From: Cololabis saira
Taxonomy: Eukaryota; Chordata; Actinopteri; Beloniformes; Belonidae
NCBI RefSeq assembly: GCF_033807715.1
Contig: NC_084592.1
Location: forward strand, 25,746,001 to 25,810,000
DNA length: 64,000 bases
Reading direction: 5' to 3'
The position numbers were made by a program, and so were the translations under genes. Below are positions 63,540 to 64,000 of this stretch, piece by piece. The notes under the pieces were generated by a model that saw only the letters and a list, made by a program, of their open reading frames with translations, was not told the origin of the DNA and did no database searches. Every line of letters begins with the position of its first letter. The first letter of the stretch is position 1.

Positions 63540-64000
63540 GTCTTTACTGATGAGCTGGAGATGTTCAAGCACAAGCTGGGGAAAAGGGATTTCTTTCTGG
63601 CTCAGGAAAAGTATTTTAAGGATTCAGCAGAAAAAGATTTGCTTACATATTTGAAAAAAAGAAAAGAAGCTGAAACTCATTTGGAGGCTGAACGCCAGCT
63701 CACACTGGTCTATGAAGAAGAGCTCAATCAGTGCAAAGGCAGTATTGAGGATCTACTTCAGTCCTCCAAAATGCTTGAAGACGAAGACAGTGAGGTTAAG
63801 TCACAACATGCAGAGGCCTATAAGTCAGTCCTTGATGAAATAGAAAACTTAAAACAGCAACTAGAAAGAGAAACAAGCTCTAATCTTGATCTGATCACTA
63901 AACTGGAATGAAACAAGTTTTCAGAGCTCACAGAGGAACTGAAGTCTGCCCTTGAAACTTATTCTGCAACAGAAAACATCTCAGAAATGATGAGTGGTTC
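63540..64000 (+). pseudogene. Coiled-coil protein fragment with in-frame stop, continues past window
   Basis: From about 63545 a frame reads FTDELEMFKHKLGKRDFFLA, QEKYFKDSAEKDLLTYLKKR, EAETHLEAERQLTLVYEEEL and so on: long amphipathic helix, rich in E/K/L, as in kinesin-tail or golgin rods. A TGA at 63909-63911 interrupts it after LITKLE, yet the same frame resumes as NKFSELTEELKSALETYSAT to the window end. The first ATG in the frame is 63561. It could be a decayed gene copy, or a real gene with a stop at that point. The family was not identified; a KIF20-like tail is one idea only. Confidence 0.45.

Noticed and set aside
63909..63911. TGA read as selenocysteine
   Set aside because: No selenoprotein context, the surrounding sequence is a coiled coil, and no SECIS-like hairpin can be placed within the window.

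Overview
This window looks like a piece of a ray-finned fish chromosome, probably a percomorph. It holds intron-rich vertebrate genes with GT..AG introns, set in AT-rich DNA crowded with DNA transposons typical of teleosts: many hAT elements with 8-bp target duplications, Tc1/mariner elements, TTAA-flanked MITEs, a tRNA-derived SINE, and L2-, Rex- and RTE-like LINE tails. All gene names rest on reading conserved peptides in the translated exons; no database search was run.

Gene layout. (1) 320-4473, plus strand: the last two coding exons (SAM domain and C-terminus) of an EPHA6-type Eph receptor, with a 3' UTR to about 6.53 kb. (2) 7386-14170, plus: complete ARL6 (BBS3), seven constitutive coding exons (186 aa), plus an optional 13-bp microexon that matches the architecture of the retinal long isoform BBS3L. 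(3) 15067-33512, minus: complete FBXO47, ten coding exons (446 aa), convergent with ARL6; the two predicted poly(A) signals lie about 100 bp apart. (4) 38941-40244, plus: a claudin-14-like gene (246 aa) whose coding sequence is split by an intron. (5) 46244-54892, plus: complete SLC5A7, the high-affinity choline transporter, eight coding exons (590 aa), with a 5.1-kb intron 6 that contains a very GC-rich, promoter-like island. (6) 57.3-64 kb: no complete gene. It has one possible terminal exon, a transposon-related minus-strand exon, and a coiled-coil reading frame with an in-frame stop that runs off the window end.

EPHA6-ARL6 adjacency is the same as on human 3q11. The downstream neighbours (FBXO47, CLDN14-like, SLC5A7) are on other chromosomes in human, so the window spans an ancient rearrangement boundary or a fish-specific arrangement. 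The genes do not form a pathway.

Mobile elements make up much of the introns and intergenic DNA. Element boundaries are marked by perfect or near-perfect 8-bp duplications (hAT), TA (Tc1) or TTAA (piggyBac/Kolobok-like). Striking cases are three different hAT elements inserted end to end into one CTAGAG target (31.4-33.2 kb), two MITEs sharing one TTAA (27.8 kb), three copies of one TATCGATA-rich hAT MITE in 14 kb, and nested composites at 0.5-2.0 and 29.4-30.9 kb. Stretches not listed (for example 16.1-18.3, 35.3-36.6, 50.6-52.5, 56.3-57.3 and 62.4-63.3 kb) held nothing I could recognise.
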